Positions 50,997 to 59,210 of a DNA stretch of 64,000 bases are shown piece after piece (position 1 is the first letter of the stretch; each line of letters opens with the position of its first letter). The position numbers were made by a program, and so were the translations under genes. The notes under the pieces were generated by a model. The model did not search any database. It had not been told where the DNA came from and saw only the letters and a program-made list of their open reading frames with translations. Source of the stretch: Parabacteroides sp. An277 (GTDB lineage Bacteria > Bacteroidota > Bacteroidia > Bacteroidales > Tannerellaceae); NCBI RefSeq assembly GCF_002159645.1, contig NZ_NFJB01000002.1, positions 62,001-126,000 of the forward strand. The letters are read 5' to 3'.

Positions 50997-53123
50997 TTAC
51001 TTCGGTCGTTTTCCAACCAATATCATGATAGAGCGTGGACCAACCAGAATCTCATGCTGATTATCGAGCAAGCATTCCTCACCCGGTTCGCAAATATCGT
51101 CCGGAGCAGCCATTTCCGTATTGGCAAATACATGCCATGCCAACTCTTCAGGCAGCTGAGGAAGTTCGAATCCATGCATGTCCCAATGCATATTCATGGC
51201 TACATAAATAAAATCATCAGGCACCCCGTCTGTCTCCGCATACCGCCCGTTCAGCATAAAGGCTGCGGTCAGATTGTTATATCCGGTATCAGGACGCCAT
51301 GCTTTTACACCGTGCCATGAGAAATCGGGATATCCCAGATTACGGTAATCACAATGCCCGAAATGATATTCGAAACGCAATGCTTTATGAGCCTGACGGA
51401 AGCGGATAATCTTACGGAAGTAATTATAAATGTCCTCATTCTTCTGCAGATTCGTCCAGTCGAGCCATCCGATTTCATTATCCTGACAATAAGCATTGTT
51501 ATTTCCATATTGGGTATTCCCCATTTCGTCACCCGATAATATCATCGGAATACCCTGGCTTACCATCAACAAGGATATTGCATTCTTTATCTGTTTATGA
51601 CGCAGGTAATTGATTCCCGCATCTTCACATTCGCCTTCCCAGCCGCAATTCCAGCTATTGTTATTGTCTTCTCCATCCCGGTTGTCCTCGCCATTCGCTT
51701 CATTATGCTTGCCATTATATGACACAAGGTCCATCAATGTAAATCCGTCATGGGCTGTAATAAAGTTCACACTTGCCTTAATGCCTCGGTTTTGAGAGGC
51801 ATACAAGTCGGCTGAACCTGCGATACGTTCTTTCACATCGCCCAATACATGCTCATCACCTTTCAGGAACCTACGGATGCTATCCCGGTATTTCCCGTTC
51901 CATTCCGCCCAGCGCCCCCATGAAGGAAATGCACCTACCTGATACAAGCCTCCGGCGTCCCATGCCTCAGCTATCAATTTTGTTTTACCCAAAATAGGGT
52001 CATGAGCCAATGACTCCAGCAAAGGCGGATTAGGCATCGGACATCCATTCTGGTCACGTCCCAAGATAGCCGCCAAATCGAAACGGAATCCATCCACGTG
52101 ATAATCGGTTACCCAATAACGCAAGCTTTCTACAATCATATCCCGCACATTGGGGTTATTGCAATTCAACGTATTTCCGCAACCACTGAAATTGAAATAA
52201 TATCCATCCGGTGTCAGCATATAATAAGTCTTATTATCAATACCCCGATAAGAGATATAAGGACCTTTTTCATTCCCCTCTGCCGTATGATTAAATACAA
52301 CATCCAGTATAACTTCAATCCCATTCGCATGAAGCTGTTTAATGAGGTTCTTCAACTCGTCGACCTGCATGCCAAAACGCCCCGTCGAAGCATAAGCCGC
52401 TTTGGGAGCAAAAAAACCAACATTACTATATCCCCACACATTATATAACATGCGCCCGTCAACCGGTGAAGGTTTACTATTCTCAAACTCATCGAATTCA
52501 TGGATAGGCATCAGTTCCACACAATTCACACCCAGTTCCTTCAAATAAGGGATCTTCTCGGCAATACCTGCAAAGGTTCCTGGATGTTTTACATTCGCAT
52601 TAGCACCACACGTGAAATTACGAACGTGCATTTCATAGATGACCAATTCATTGACAGGCGTTTCCAATGGTAAATCATCTTCCCAATCGAAATCATCACA
52701 TACGACACGAGCCCGGTATTGATACACATTATCCCAATCCGGTTGAACGCCCCAGGCATCTCGACCAGCGATCAACTTGGCGTATGGATCCATCAATATC
52801 TTGGTCTTATCGAAACGATGTCCCTCTTTAGGATTCCAAGGTCCATCCATGCGATATCCATATTCAATATTTTCGAAATCAAGATCAAATACCATCATGG
52901 AAAATACATTTCCCATCTTAAATTCCTTTTGAAAAGGAATCTCCACAAACGGTTCCGGCTCATGATTATGAAAAAGCACTAACGTACAAGCCGTAGCATA
53001 GCGCGAATAAACTGAAAAGTTCACCGCATTACCCATGACGGTCGCTCCAAAAGGATACGGCCGTCCAGTACGTAACTTGAGCCCTTTATACTCATGTGTC
53101 GGAAATAAATCAACTCGTTGCAT
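50997..53123 (-). CDS. glgX: Glycogen debranching enzyme GlgX (isoamylase-type, GH13)
   Basis: A 708-residue enzyme cleaving alpha-1,6 branches of glycogen. An N-terminal CBM48-like domain (PFGATVMGNAVNFSVYSRYA, GYRMDGPWNPKEGHRFD) precedes the GH13 barrel. The catalytic nucleophile is in HVDGFRFDLAAILG, the acid/base Glu in LIAEAWDAGGLYQVG and the third acid in FITAHDGFTLMDLVSYN. The long acidic insertion around EANGEDNRDGEDNNNSWNCG is usual for GlgX. No glgC, glgA or glgP is nearby; the gene is instead enclosed by two STAS genes, suggesting its supply or activity is tied to partner switching. Confidence 0.95.
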   Translation of the reverse strand: MQRVDLFPTHEYKGLKLRTGRPYPFGATVMGNAVNFSVYSRYATACTLVLFHNHEPEPFVEIPFQKEFKMGNVFSMMVFDLDFENIEYGYRMDGPWNPKEGHRFDKTKILMDPYAKLIAGRDAWGVQPDWDNVYQYRARVVCDDFDWEDDLPLETPVNELVIYEMHVRNFTCGANANVKHPGTFAGIAEKIPYLKELGVNCVELMPIHEFDEFENSKPSPVDGRMLYNVWGYSNVGFFAPKAAYASTGRFGMQVDELKNLIKQLHANGIEVILDVVFNHTAEGNEKGPYISYRGIDNKTYYMLTPDGYYFNFSGCGNTLNCNNPNVRDMIVESLRYWVTDYHVDGFRFDLAAILGRDQNGCPMPNPPLLESLAHDPILGKTKLIAEAWDAGGLYQVGAFPSWGRWAEWNGKYRDSIRRFLKGDEHVLGDVKERIAGSADLYASQNRGIKASVNFITAHDGFTLMDLVSYNGKHNEANGEDNRDGEDNNNSWNCGWEGECEDAGINYLRHKQIKNAISLLMVSQGIPMILSGDEMGNTQYGNNNAYCQDNEIGWLDWTNLQKNEDIYNYFRKIIRFRQAHKALRFEYHFGHCDYRNLGYPDFSWHGVKAWRPDTGYNNLTAAFMLNGRYAETDGVPDDFIYVAMNMHWDMHGFELPQLPEELAWHVFANTEMAAPDDICEPGEECLLDNQHEILVGPRSIMILVGKRPK

Positions 53124-53129
53124 ACTTCT

Positions 53130-53441
53130 TTATATTTGATTCTGACACGCTTCTACCGTATCAAAGTATTTGAAGAAATGTTCGAATCCCGTAATACTCA
53201 TCACTTCGCGCACTTCTTTCGACACACCTACCAAATACAAGTTCAATCCACTAGATGCCGCTACTTTATAGGTATATAGCATAACACGGAGACCTGCACT
53301 TGAAACATAGGTGCATTCAGATAAGTCCAAGATCACATTCTTATTCTGATCTAAGATAGAGAGAATAGCTTGTTGTTCTTCTTTGCTCGATGAAGCATCC
53401 AAGACGGAACCTACTTTATGAACTTCTGCATTCATCTTCAT
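53130..53441 (-). CDS. STAS-domain anti-sigma factor antagonist, copy 1
   Basis: A 103-residue SpoIIAA/RsbV-like protein: VILDLSECTYVSSAGLRVML with the phosphorylatable serine pair, and VREVMSITGFEHFFKYFDTV. It is only modestly similar to the second STAS protein at 50647-50958. It abuts the epimerase stop codon with no gap and precedes glgX by 6 nt. It may answer to the SpoIIE phosphatase upstream or to a different kinase. Confidence 0.92.
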   Translation of the reverse strand: MKMNAEVHKVGSVLDASSSKEEQQAILSILDQNKNVILDLSECTYVSSAGLRVMLYTYKVAASSGLNLYLVGVSKEVREVMSITGFEHFFKYFDTVEACQNQI

Positions 53442-55316
53442 TTAGTTTTTAGGAATAATTACCACTTTCACTTTTGGACGATAATCTACCGCCGGTAACT
53501 GGATGGTCAACTTATCTGCATCGAAATTCTTCCATTCTTTATCATCTATCCAGACATTCGCCAATTTCACGCTTCCTATTGGCAAAATATCCGGTTGAAC
53601 ACGCAAAACGTTATCCTTAAATCCATTTACTTGCGGCTTAAAGTAAAGAGTAAGCGGCTTCTTCGTATTCATCAAGTTCGTATAAGTAGCGGCCAGATAT
53701 GCTAACTCTACTGAATGGTAAGCACTCATTGAGTGGCTTCCCTTCTTACGTTCCGTACCCAGCAAGTAAGGCAAGCCATTAGCCAATACATTGAAATAAA
53801 CAGCTCCGTCTTCATGATCAAGGAAATAAGTATTATAGAACGCAGCCGACTCGCGGGCATACTTCAAATACTCTTCTTTACCATAAATACCATACAGGAT
53901 TTCATACGCCAAAATCGCTTGTTCCTGTTGCCACCAAGCTTTACGATCGTGCCATGCGAAACGATAATATTCCTGATTTCCATGCAAACGACGTTCCATT
54001 ACATCATACCATCCACCCCGTTGCACATCCATTCCTACTTTCGGCATGACCTCTGCAATGTGCTGGGCAAATTCCTCATACGATTTCTTCGGGCAGATGC
54101 TATTGATACGCATCAAGTTCCATGCAATCTTCAAGTTATGCCCTACTACGGCACGGTCTTGTTGCCATCCCCATGTCAGGTCATGACTCCAATCGTCCAT
54201 AAAACGCTCATTCACAAACGGACTATTCTCATAATCTGGGAAATGTGTCGTAATGGTATCGGCCGTATATTCCAAGAAATCCTTGTATTTCTTTTCTTCC
54301 GTAGCCAAATACAAGTTAATCAAATAAGCCGGAGCATGGTCTCCTACCGAATTCCAATTCTTACGCATCCGATTCGGGCCGAGGCTTGGACTATCCGGGC
54401 TAAGCAAAACCGGGTCAATATGCGAATAATAACCTTCACCTTTCTTGTCTTTGAAGAAACGTTCGAAGAGGTCTATGGTCAATTCCGCATCCCGCAAAAT
54501 AGAAGGATCACCATTCACGCGATAGGTTTGAATCGGACCGGCCAACGCGTAAATCTGTTCGTACATCGGGATGGCATCGTAATCATCTCCAAACTCAGAA
54601 GTAAAGATTTTCTTTTCCTTATCTCCATCGATATCAATGCCATGATACCAATACACCACATTCTCGTCTACATCATAAAAACGCATATGTTTCTTCAAGT
54701 ATTCCACACCTTTTTCGGCTGTTTCCAAGAAGATATCTTCGCCCGTCAACATGAAAGCAGAAGCCATACCATAAATCATACGCGAAATCGTATCTGTTTC
54801 TTGGCGGAAAGAGTTCACTTCCCGTTTTCCGCTCAAGCTAACCGACGTACGATATTTCTCGTAATCAATATCGCCATCCCCAAATTGCGCACGCACAAAG
54901 AAATTACAAATGCTCCGAGCTTGGTTAATCCACCAATTGGATTCCTCGAAACGGAACTTACCTAATTCCCTTTCCGGGAAATCAATCTGCTTAGCTTCAA
55001 ACGCATATTCCCCATTTTGTTGCGGATAAAAAATACCAAACACAAAAGCCATACGCCCATCTTGTGCCAACAAAGAATACATATTTCCCGTTGCATCCTG
55101 ATAGGGTTCATCCAAATTACGAAGTAAACGGGCAAAGGTCGTATCGGTCAGAGCTACCGAAAACGCGCGTCCATCCGTCGTAGTCAATGTAAAACATCTT
55201 TCTTTTTCATCGAAATTACTTACATATCCCGCCATTAAATCTGTAAATTCAAACTGCATTTTCCCTGCGGGTTTGAATACCTTAAAATTGTCGTTCATAA
55301 TCGAATTATTTATCAT
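53442..55316 (-). CDS. AGE/N-acylglucosamine 2-epimerase family protein with N-terminal extension
   Basis: A 624-residue cytoplasmic protein. Residues from about 150 to 540 form an (alpha/alpha)6 barrel of the AGE family, with the signature AWHDRKAWWQQEQAILAYEI and conserved Trp and His around TWGWQQDRAVVGHNLKIAW. AGE enzymes invert or isomerise sugars such as N-acetylglucosamine, mannose or cellobiose; the substrate cannot be read here. About 130 extra residues at the N-terminus and an ~80-residue beta-type C-terminal tail are unusual for the family. Start taken at ATG 55316; ATG 55298 (MNDNFK) is possible. First carbohydrate gene of the partner-switching module. Confidence 0.85.
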   Translation of the reverse strand: MINNSIMNDNFKVFKPAGKMQFEFTDLMAGYVSNFDEKERCFTLTTTDGRAFSVALTDTTFARLLRNLDEPYQDATGNMYSLLAQDGRMAFVFGIFYPQQNGEYAFEAKQIDFPERELGKFRFEESNWWINQARSICNFFVRAQFGDGDIDYEKYRTSVSLSGKREVNSFRQETDTISRMIYGMASAFMLTGEDIFLETAEKGVEYLKKHMRFYDVDENVVYWYHGIDIDGDKEKKIFTSEFGDDYDAIPMYEQIYALAGPIQTYRVNGDPSILRDAELTIDLFERFFKDKKGEGYYSHIDPVLLSPDSPSLGPNRMRKNWNSVGDHAPAYLINLYLATEEKKYKDFLEYTADTITTHFPDYENSPFVNERFMDDWSHDLTWGWQQDRAVVGHNLKIAWNLMRINSICPKKSYEEFAQHIAEVMPKVGMDVQRGGWYDVMERRLHGNQEYYRFAWHDRKAWWQQEQAILAYEILYGIYGKEEYLKYARESAAFYNTYFLDHEDGAVYFNVLANGLPYLLGTERKKGSHSMSAYHSVELAYLAATYTNLMNTKKPLTLYFKPQVNGFKDNVLRVQPDILPIGSVKLANVWIDDKEWKNFDADKLTIQLPAVDYRPKVKVVIIPKN

Positions 55317-55380
55317 TATTATTCATGTCTAAATTCCCTTATATGCTTTGCCCAAAATACCGTGGTAACCCCAAAAGATC

Positions 55381-55427
55381 TTCGTTATAATCCAAACGGA
55401 TTCTCGTTATAATTCAAATCGAATATA
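55381..55427. repeat. GGATTCTCGTTATAA array, 22-bp period
   Basis: CGTTATAAT occurs at 55383 and 55405, 22 bp apart, with a degraded third unit (CGAATATAAC). The unit GGATTCTCGTTATAA equals the reverse complement of the array at 20071-20106. It is located in the 165-bp gap between the SpoIIE phosphatase and epimerase genes. Confidence 0.75.
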
Positions 55428-55481
55428 ACTATATTTCCGAAGAGGTATTCCGAAGGCCAAAACATATATCCATAAATCTTT

Positions 55482-56648
55482 TTATTTAAGCCGCTTAAAT
55501 ACCAACATGGTGATATCATCACTTTGCGGCTCATTACCTACAAAATCCCTCAAATCCTCCAAGATTGCTTCCGAAATCTCTTCACTTCCCGCCCCCGGGA
55601 CGCTCTTCAGAGTTTTCTCCAAGCCGCTTTCCGCAAACATCTGCCGCTCTTCATTGAATGCTTCCGTAACCCCATCAGTATAGAGGATAAGCGCATCTCC
55701 CGGCTCCAACGTAAGCGAGGAATTCGTATATACAAAGTCGTCGAACACACCCACAATGAAATTCTTCGAAAGAGGTAACGCTTCCAACGTATTGTTATGC
55801 CGCAAAAGGTAAGGAGGATTATGCCCTGCGTTCGTATAATCTACTTCTCCCGTCTTGCAATTATAAATGCCATAAAAGACTGTTACGAACATAGAATCAA
55901 GACTTTCGTTACACAACAGCTTATTAACATAATTGATGCATTCGTGCGATGGAATCCCTCGGATGCCAGTTGCGCGAATCAACGTCCGGCTTACCGCCAT
56001 AAACAAAGAAGCAGGTACTCCTTTGCCCGAAACATCTGCAATGACAAAACCAATCCGCTCGGCATCTATCTGGAAGAAATCATAGAAATCTCCACCCACA
56101 TCCTTAGCAGGTGTCATCGAAGCATAAATATCTACTACGTCCGCTAACTCCGGGAAAGGAGGAAAACGACGCGGAAGAATCGCTTGTTGAATCTCGCCTG
56201 CTACCGCCAAATCGCTTTTAAGCGACTCCAATTGGTTATGTTCGTTTTGCGATTCGCGGACGAAATTAATCTGCTCGACGGCCTTCTCAATCGTACGCGA
56301 AAGATCTTCCATATCAATAGGTTTCGTAGCAAAATCAAACGCACCGTTATTCATCGCCGTACGTATATTATCCATGTCTCCGTAGGCAGACACCATGATA
56401 CATTTCAAAGCTGGATTCCGCATCTCGTTCACGCGTGTCAGCAATGTCAATCCGTCCATTTCCGGCATATTGATATCACTCAATATGATATCAAAATCTT
56501 TTCTTTCGAGGACTAATTGAAGTGCTTCTAATCCATTATGGGCAAAAGTGAATTCATATTCTCCTTTGCGAATTTTCCGACGAAAATATTGAGTGAACAG
56601 GATTTCCAAGTCCAACTCATCGTCAACACTTAAAATTTTTACAGCCAT
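55482..56648 (-). CDS. Response regulator with SpoIIE/PP2C phosphatase output (RsbU-like)
   Basis: A 388-residue protein. The receiver domain (1-125) has acidic pocket DDE (9-11), phospho-acceptor Asp58 in ILSDINMPEMDG and the conserved Lys in FATKPIDM. After a coiled linker (about 130-160) comes the SpoIIE phosphatase: VGGDFYDFFQID, ADVSGKGVPASLFMA, YTNAGHNPP, ILYTDGVTEAFNEE and SDDITMLVF, the metal-binding aspartates of PP2C. Phosphorylation at Asp58 would activate dephosphorylation of a STAS protein. It is the only receiver domain in this gene region, so it is the natural target of the histidine kinase at 43940-44779. Confidence 0.95.
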   Translation of the reverse strand: MAVKILSVDDELDLEILFTQYFRRKIRKGEYEFTFAHNGLEALQLVLERKDFDIILSDINMPEMDGLTLLTRVNEMRNPALKCIMVSAYGDMDNIRTAMNNGAFDFATKPIDMEDLSRTIEKAVEQINFVRESQNEHNQLESLKSDLAVAGEIQQAILPRRFPPFPELADVVDIYASMTPAKDVGGDFYDFFQIDAERIGFVIADVSGKGVPASLFMAVSRTLIRATGIRGIPSHECINYVNKLLCNESLDSMFVTVFYGIYNCKTGEVDYTNAGHNPPYLLRHNNTLEALPLSKNFIVGVFDDFVYTNSSLTLEPGDALILYTDGVTEAFNEERQMFAESGLEKTLKSVPGAGSEEISEAILEDLRDFVGNEPQSDDITMLVFKRLK

Positions 56649-56680
56649 TGTCGTGTATTTCGTTTCTTGTATTCATTATA

Positions 56681-57970
56681 TTACTCATGCACAGGACGTA
56701 TACTCCTTCCGCTGGCACGCTGAAAACCATTTCCCCACGAGAACGATTGCGGATTGAGGAACAATCCCTGACCGAACTGGCAACTTTCCTCATCGAGGTC
56801 GGAAGTCCAGTAAAAGCCGCGCATATTATCAAACTCTAAGGTCTCTTCCCACATAGTCCCTACGAGAGGCAAGGTGATGCTATTCCCGTTAGGACCTGTT
56901 ACAGTCCAGACCTTTTGCCCATCTATCTCGCCTACAGTCCATGTGCATTGCGTCATGAGCTCGTCCATTTCCTCTGCAGTAGGCATACGCCAGCCATTAC
57001 CGAGAACTTGGGCGGCGGCATCGTCGGCTTCTTCTAACCGCGTTAGGTTATCTTGGTTGCCTAACTCACTATCTGTACAGTATTTGGTAAGCGTCTTAGG
57101 AGAACCTTCGCAGTGCGTATAGTTGGTGAAGTCATAGCGAGGCTTGGGAACGCTTTCCCCCCAGGCATACAAGAGTCCTGCGGCGTCAGATGAGATAGCT
57201 CCGATGTTGGTTGCAGCCCACTTAATACCCGATGGAAGACCCAAGTCTATTGCTTGAAGAGAAACGCGATCGCCTGGTATTACGGCACGGATGCAATGCC
57301 CCATCGGACGTTTACCTTCCTTCAGATTTATGGACTGAGGCGAAAGCGACAGACCGGCAGCATACATACAGTTACTTGTCAAAAGTGTAGAAGCCCAATA
57401 GTACGAACCGTTACCAGCATAAAGCATTTTCTCGCCTTGCATAGCACCCGTTGCTGGGAAAGTTATTTGATTGCCGTTCAACTTACTGGTAGCGACAAAA
57501 GTGAACGTTCCGTCGTCAGCTTGCACGGTTTCCCATGTACAGTTATCATAGAGCTCTTGCCATTCCTCCCAGATAGGTACACACCATTCGCCACCCCAAT
57601 TTACATGGGCGGCATCATCTTCAGGTTGAAGGAAGAGCAAACCGTCAATAAACCCATCTGCACCACAAGTATCAGCTGTGCAGTATTTAGTTAGTGTTTT
57701 GTCGGAACCTTCGGCATAGGCGTAAGTAACCGAGGTATAACTTGACTTCGGCTTTGTCTCACCCCATGCAAAGAAGGTGGATCCATCTACTGAAACATCC
57801 TCCGTAGCCCATAGCGTACCAGAAGGGAGGCCCAAATCAACGTACGCATAGCCTTCTTCCTCTTGTATATCTTCACCAGTGACAGGGTTATCATCGTCGC
57901 AAGAGGTAAACCAACAAGCAATGAAGGCTACTGATAATAGTTTTATCCAAGTATTCATCTGTTTATTCAT
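56681..57970 (-). CDS. Lipoprotein with two VDLGLPSG (FISUMP-like) domains
   Basis: A 429-residue lipoprotein: signal with lipobox ACWFTSC (Cys24) followed by DDDN. It contains two tandem homologous domains of about 185 residues, the first beginning YVDLGLPSGTLWATEDV and the second AIDLGLPSGIKWAATNI. Both contain FAWGE or YAWGE, KTLTKYC and a W-rich end (YWAST, FYWTSDLD). The family is common in Bacteroidales surface and fimbria-like proteins; no activity is known to me. It lies 26 nt after the MFS gene and 32 nt before the SpoIIE phosphatase, so it may be on the same transcript. Confidence 0.8.
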   Translation of the reverse strand: MNKQMNTWIKLLSVAFIACWFTSCDDDNPVTGEDIQEEEGYAYVDLGLPSGTLWATEDVSVDGSTFFAWGETKPKSSYTSVTYAYAEGSDKTLTKYCTADTCGADGFIDGLLFLQPEDDAAHVNWGGEWCVPIWEEWQELYDNCTWETVQADDGTFTFVATSKLNGNQITFPATGAMQGEKMLYAGNGSYYWASTLLTSNCMYAAGLSLSPQSINLKEGKRPMGHCIRAVIPGDRVSLQAIDLGLPSGIKWAATNIGAISSDAAGLLYAWGESVPKPRYDFTNYTHCEGSPKTLTKYCTDSELGNQDNLTRLEEADDAAAQVLGNGWRMPTAEEMDELMTQCTWTVGEIDGQKVWTVTGPNGNSITLPLVGTMWEETLEFDNMRGFYWTSDLDEESCQFGQGLFLNPQSFSWGNGFQRASGRSIRPVHE

Positions 57971-57996
57971 ATTAGATTTTATCCTTTTCTTATTTG

Positions 57997-59184
57997 TTAA
58001 TTCTCAGCTATTGGCTTCTTGGGAAGCGTACGGGCGAATGCCAATATCATCAAGCCGATGACAATCGTTGTAATAGCTGATACTACGAACCGCATCCGGC
58101 TGGATTCTGGGTCAGCACTATTCACGAACAAGTCTGTGTAGAGTGGTGATATGAATTGCCCCAACTGAGCTACCGACATGATAATAGCCACACCCAATGT
58201 GCGTTGGCGAGGTGTCACGATGCGCGGTAAAAATAAGGAAATAGGCGGCAAAGCAAAACCACCACCCAAACCAACGATTAGACAACCAACCATCAATATG
58301 CCATAGCTATGCGATGCAGCAATGATTAAATAGCCTGCCGCCATAATAACGGAGGCAAACGACATGGTCCAATCTTTCAGTTTGCGCATAATCCAAGCTA
58401 ACATCACGCCCGCTAAGATTGCCGGAATACGCATGAGCGAAAGTGCATAACCACACTCCTCTGCATCCCCAATTCCTTCTACATCCATAAAAAGGGCTAA
58501 ATCGGTATTGATGACAAAATAGCAAGCAAATATCATCATGGCAAAAAAAGCCAGAATAAACAATTTCTTGTCAAGACGTTGTTTTCCACTTCCAGCTGCA
58601 CTCTCTTTCGGTTGTAAAGGAGGAATAGAAGGCAGAAAAAAGGTTGTCAGCACAATCGAAACAATGACGAAAGCATAACACAGGAAAGAATATCGCCATG
58701 AGATGTTCGCCAATACACCGGACAGACTCATAAAAACTAAGCCACCTAATTGGTTAGATGCCCCTTGAATACCCAATAACTTGCTGCGCCGACCAGGATC
58801 GGGAGCAAAATCGAATATCAACGACGTAGACAACGGGGTCATAATACCCAAGCCAATACCGAACAACACTCGCATAAGCAACAACAAACGAAAGTCATTT
58901 ACAAAGCCGCCGGCCACACCGAAGACCAAAAACAATGTCATGCCCACGAGTAACAATTTCTTCTTGTCTATCCGTGCTGTGAGCCTTGCTGAATACAATC
59001 CCAACGGCATCATAATGAGTGTAGGCAAAGTCAGAACGAGCTTAGCCTGTGTAGCTGAAATCTGCGGAAAAGCCTCCCGAATGGCAGCTAATGCAGGCGA
59101 AATAGCCGTAGGTGCCATGATAGTAAGCAACGATACCGACAAAATAGACGGCATCAGCATTCTCGAATATCTTTTTTCTTCCAT
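57997..59184 (-). CDS. MFS transporter
   Basis: A 395-residue, 12-TM major facilitator: LSVSLLTIMAPTAISPALAA (TM1), LTLPTLIMMPLGLYSARLTA with the loop-2/3 signature region, FGIGLGIMTPLSTSLIFDFA and GCLIVGLGGGFALPPISLFL in later helices. It resembles drug/metabolite exporters of the DHA1 group. It is the last member of a five-gene run with porin, ThDP enzyme, tautomerase and DJ-1 protein, so it may carry their substrate or product. Direction of transport is unknown. Confidence 0.88.
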   Translation of the reverse strand: MEEKRYSRMLMPSILSVSLLTIMAPTAISPALAAIREAFPQISATQAKLVLTLPTLIMMPLGLYSARLTARIDKKKLLLVGMTLFLVFGVAGGFVNDFRLLLLMRVLFGIGLGIMTPLSTSLIFDFAPDPGRRSKLLGIQGASNQLGGLVFMSLSGVLANISWRYSFLCYAFVIVSIVLTTFFLPSIPPLQPKESAAGSGKQRLDKKLFILAFFAMMIFACYFVINTDLALFMDVEGIGDAEECGYALSLMRIPAILAGVMLAWIMRKLKDWTMSFASVIMAAGYLIIAASHSYGILMVGCLIVGLGGGFALPPISLFLPRIVTPRQRTLGVAIIMSVAQLGQFISPLYTDLFVNSADPESSRMRFVVSAITTIVIGLMILAFARTLPKKPIAEN

Positions 59185-59210
59185 ATTTTGTTTCCTTCTC
59201 TATACTCAAA

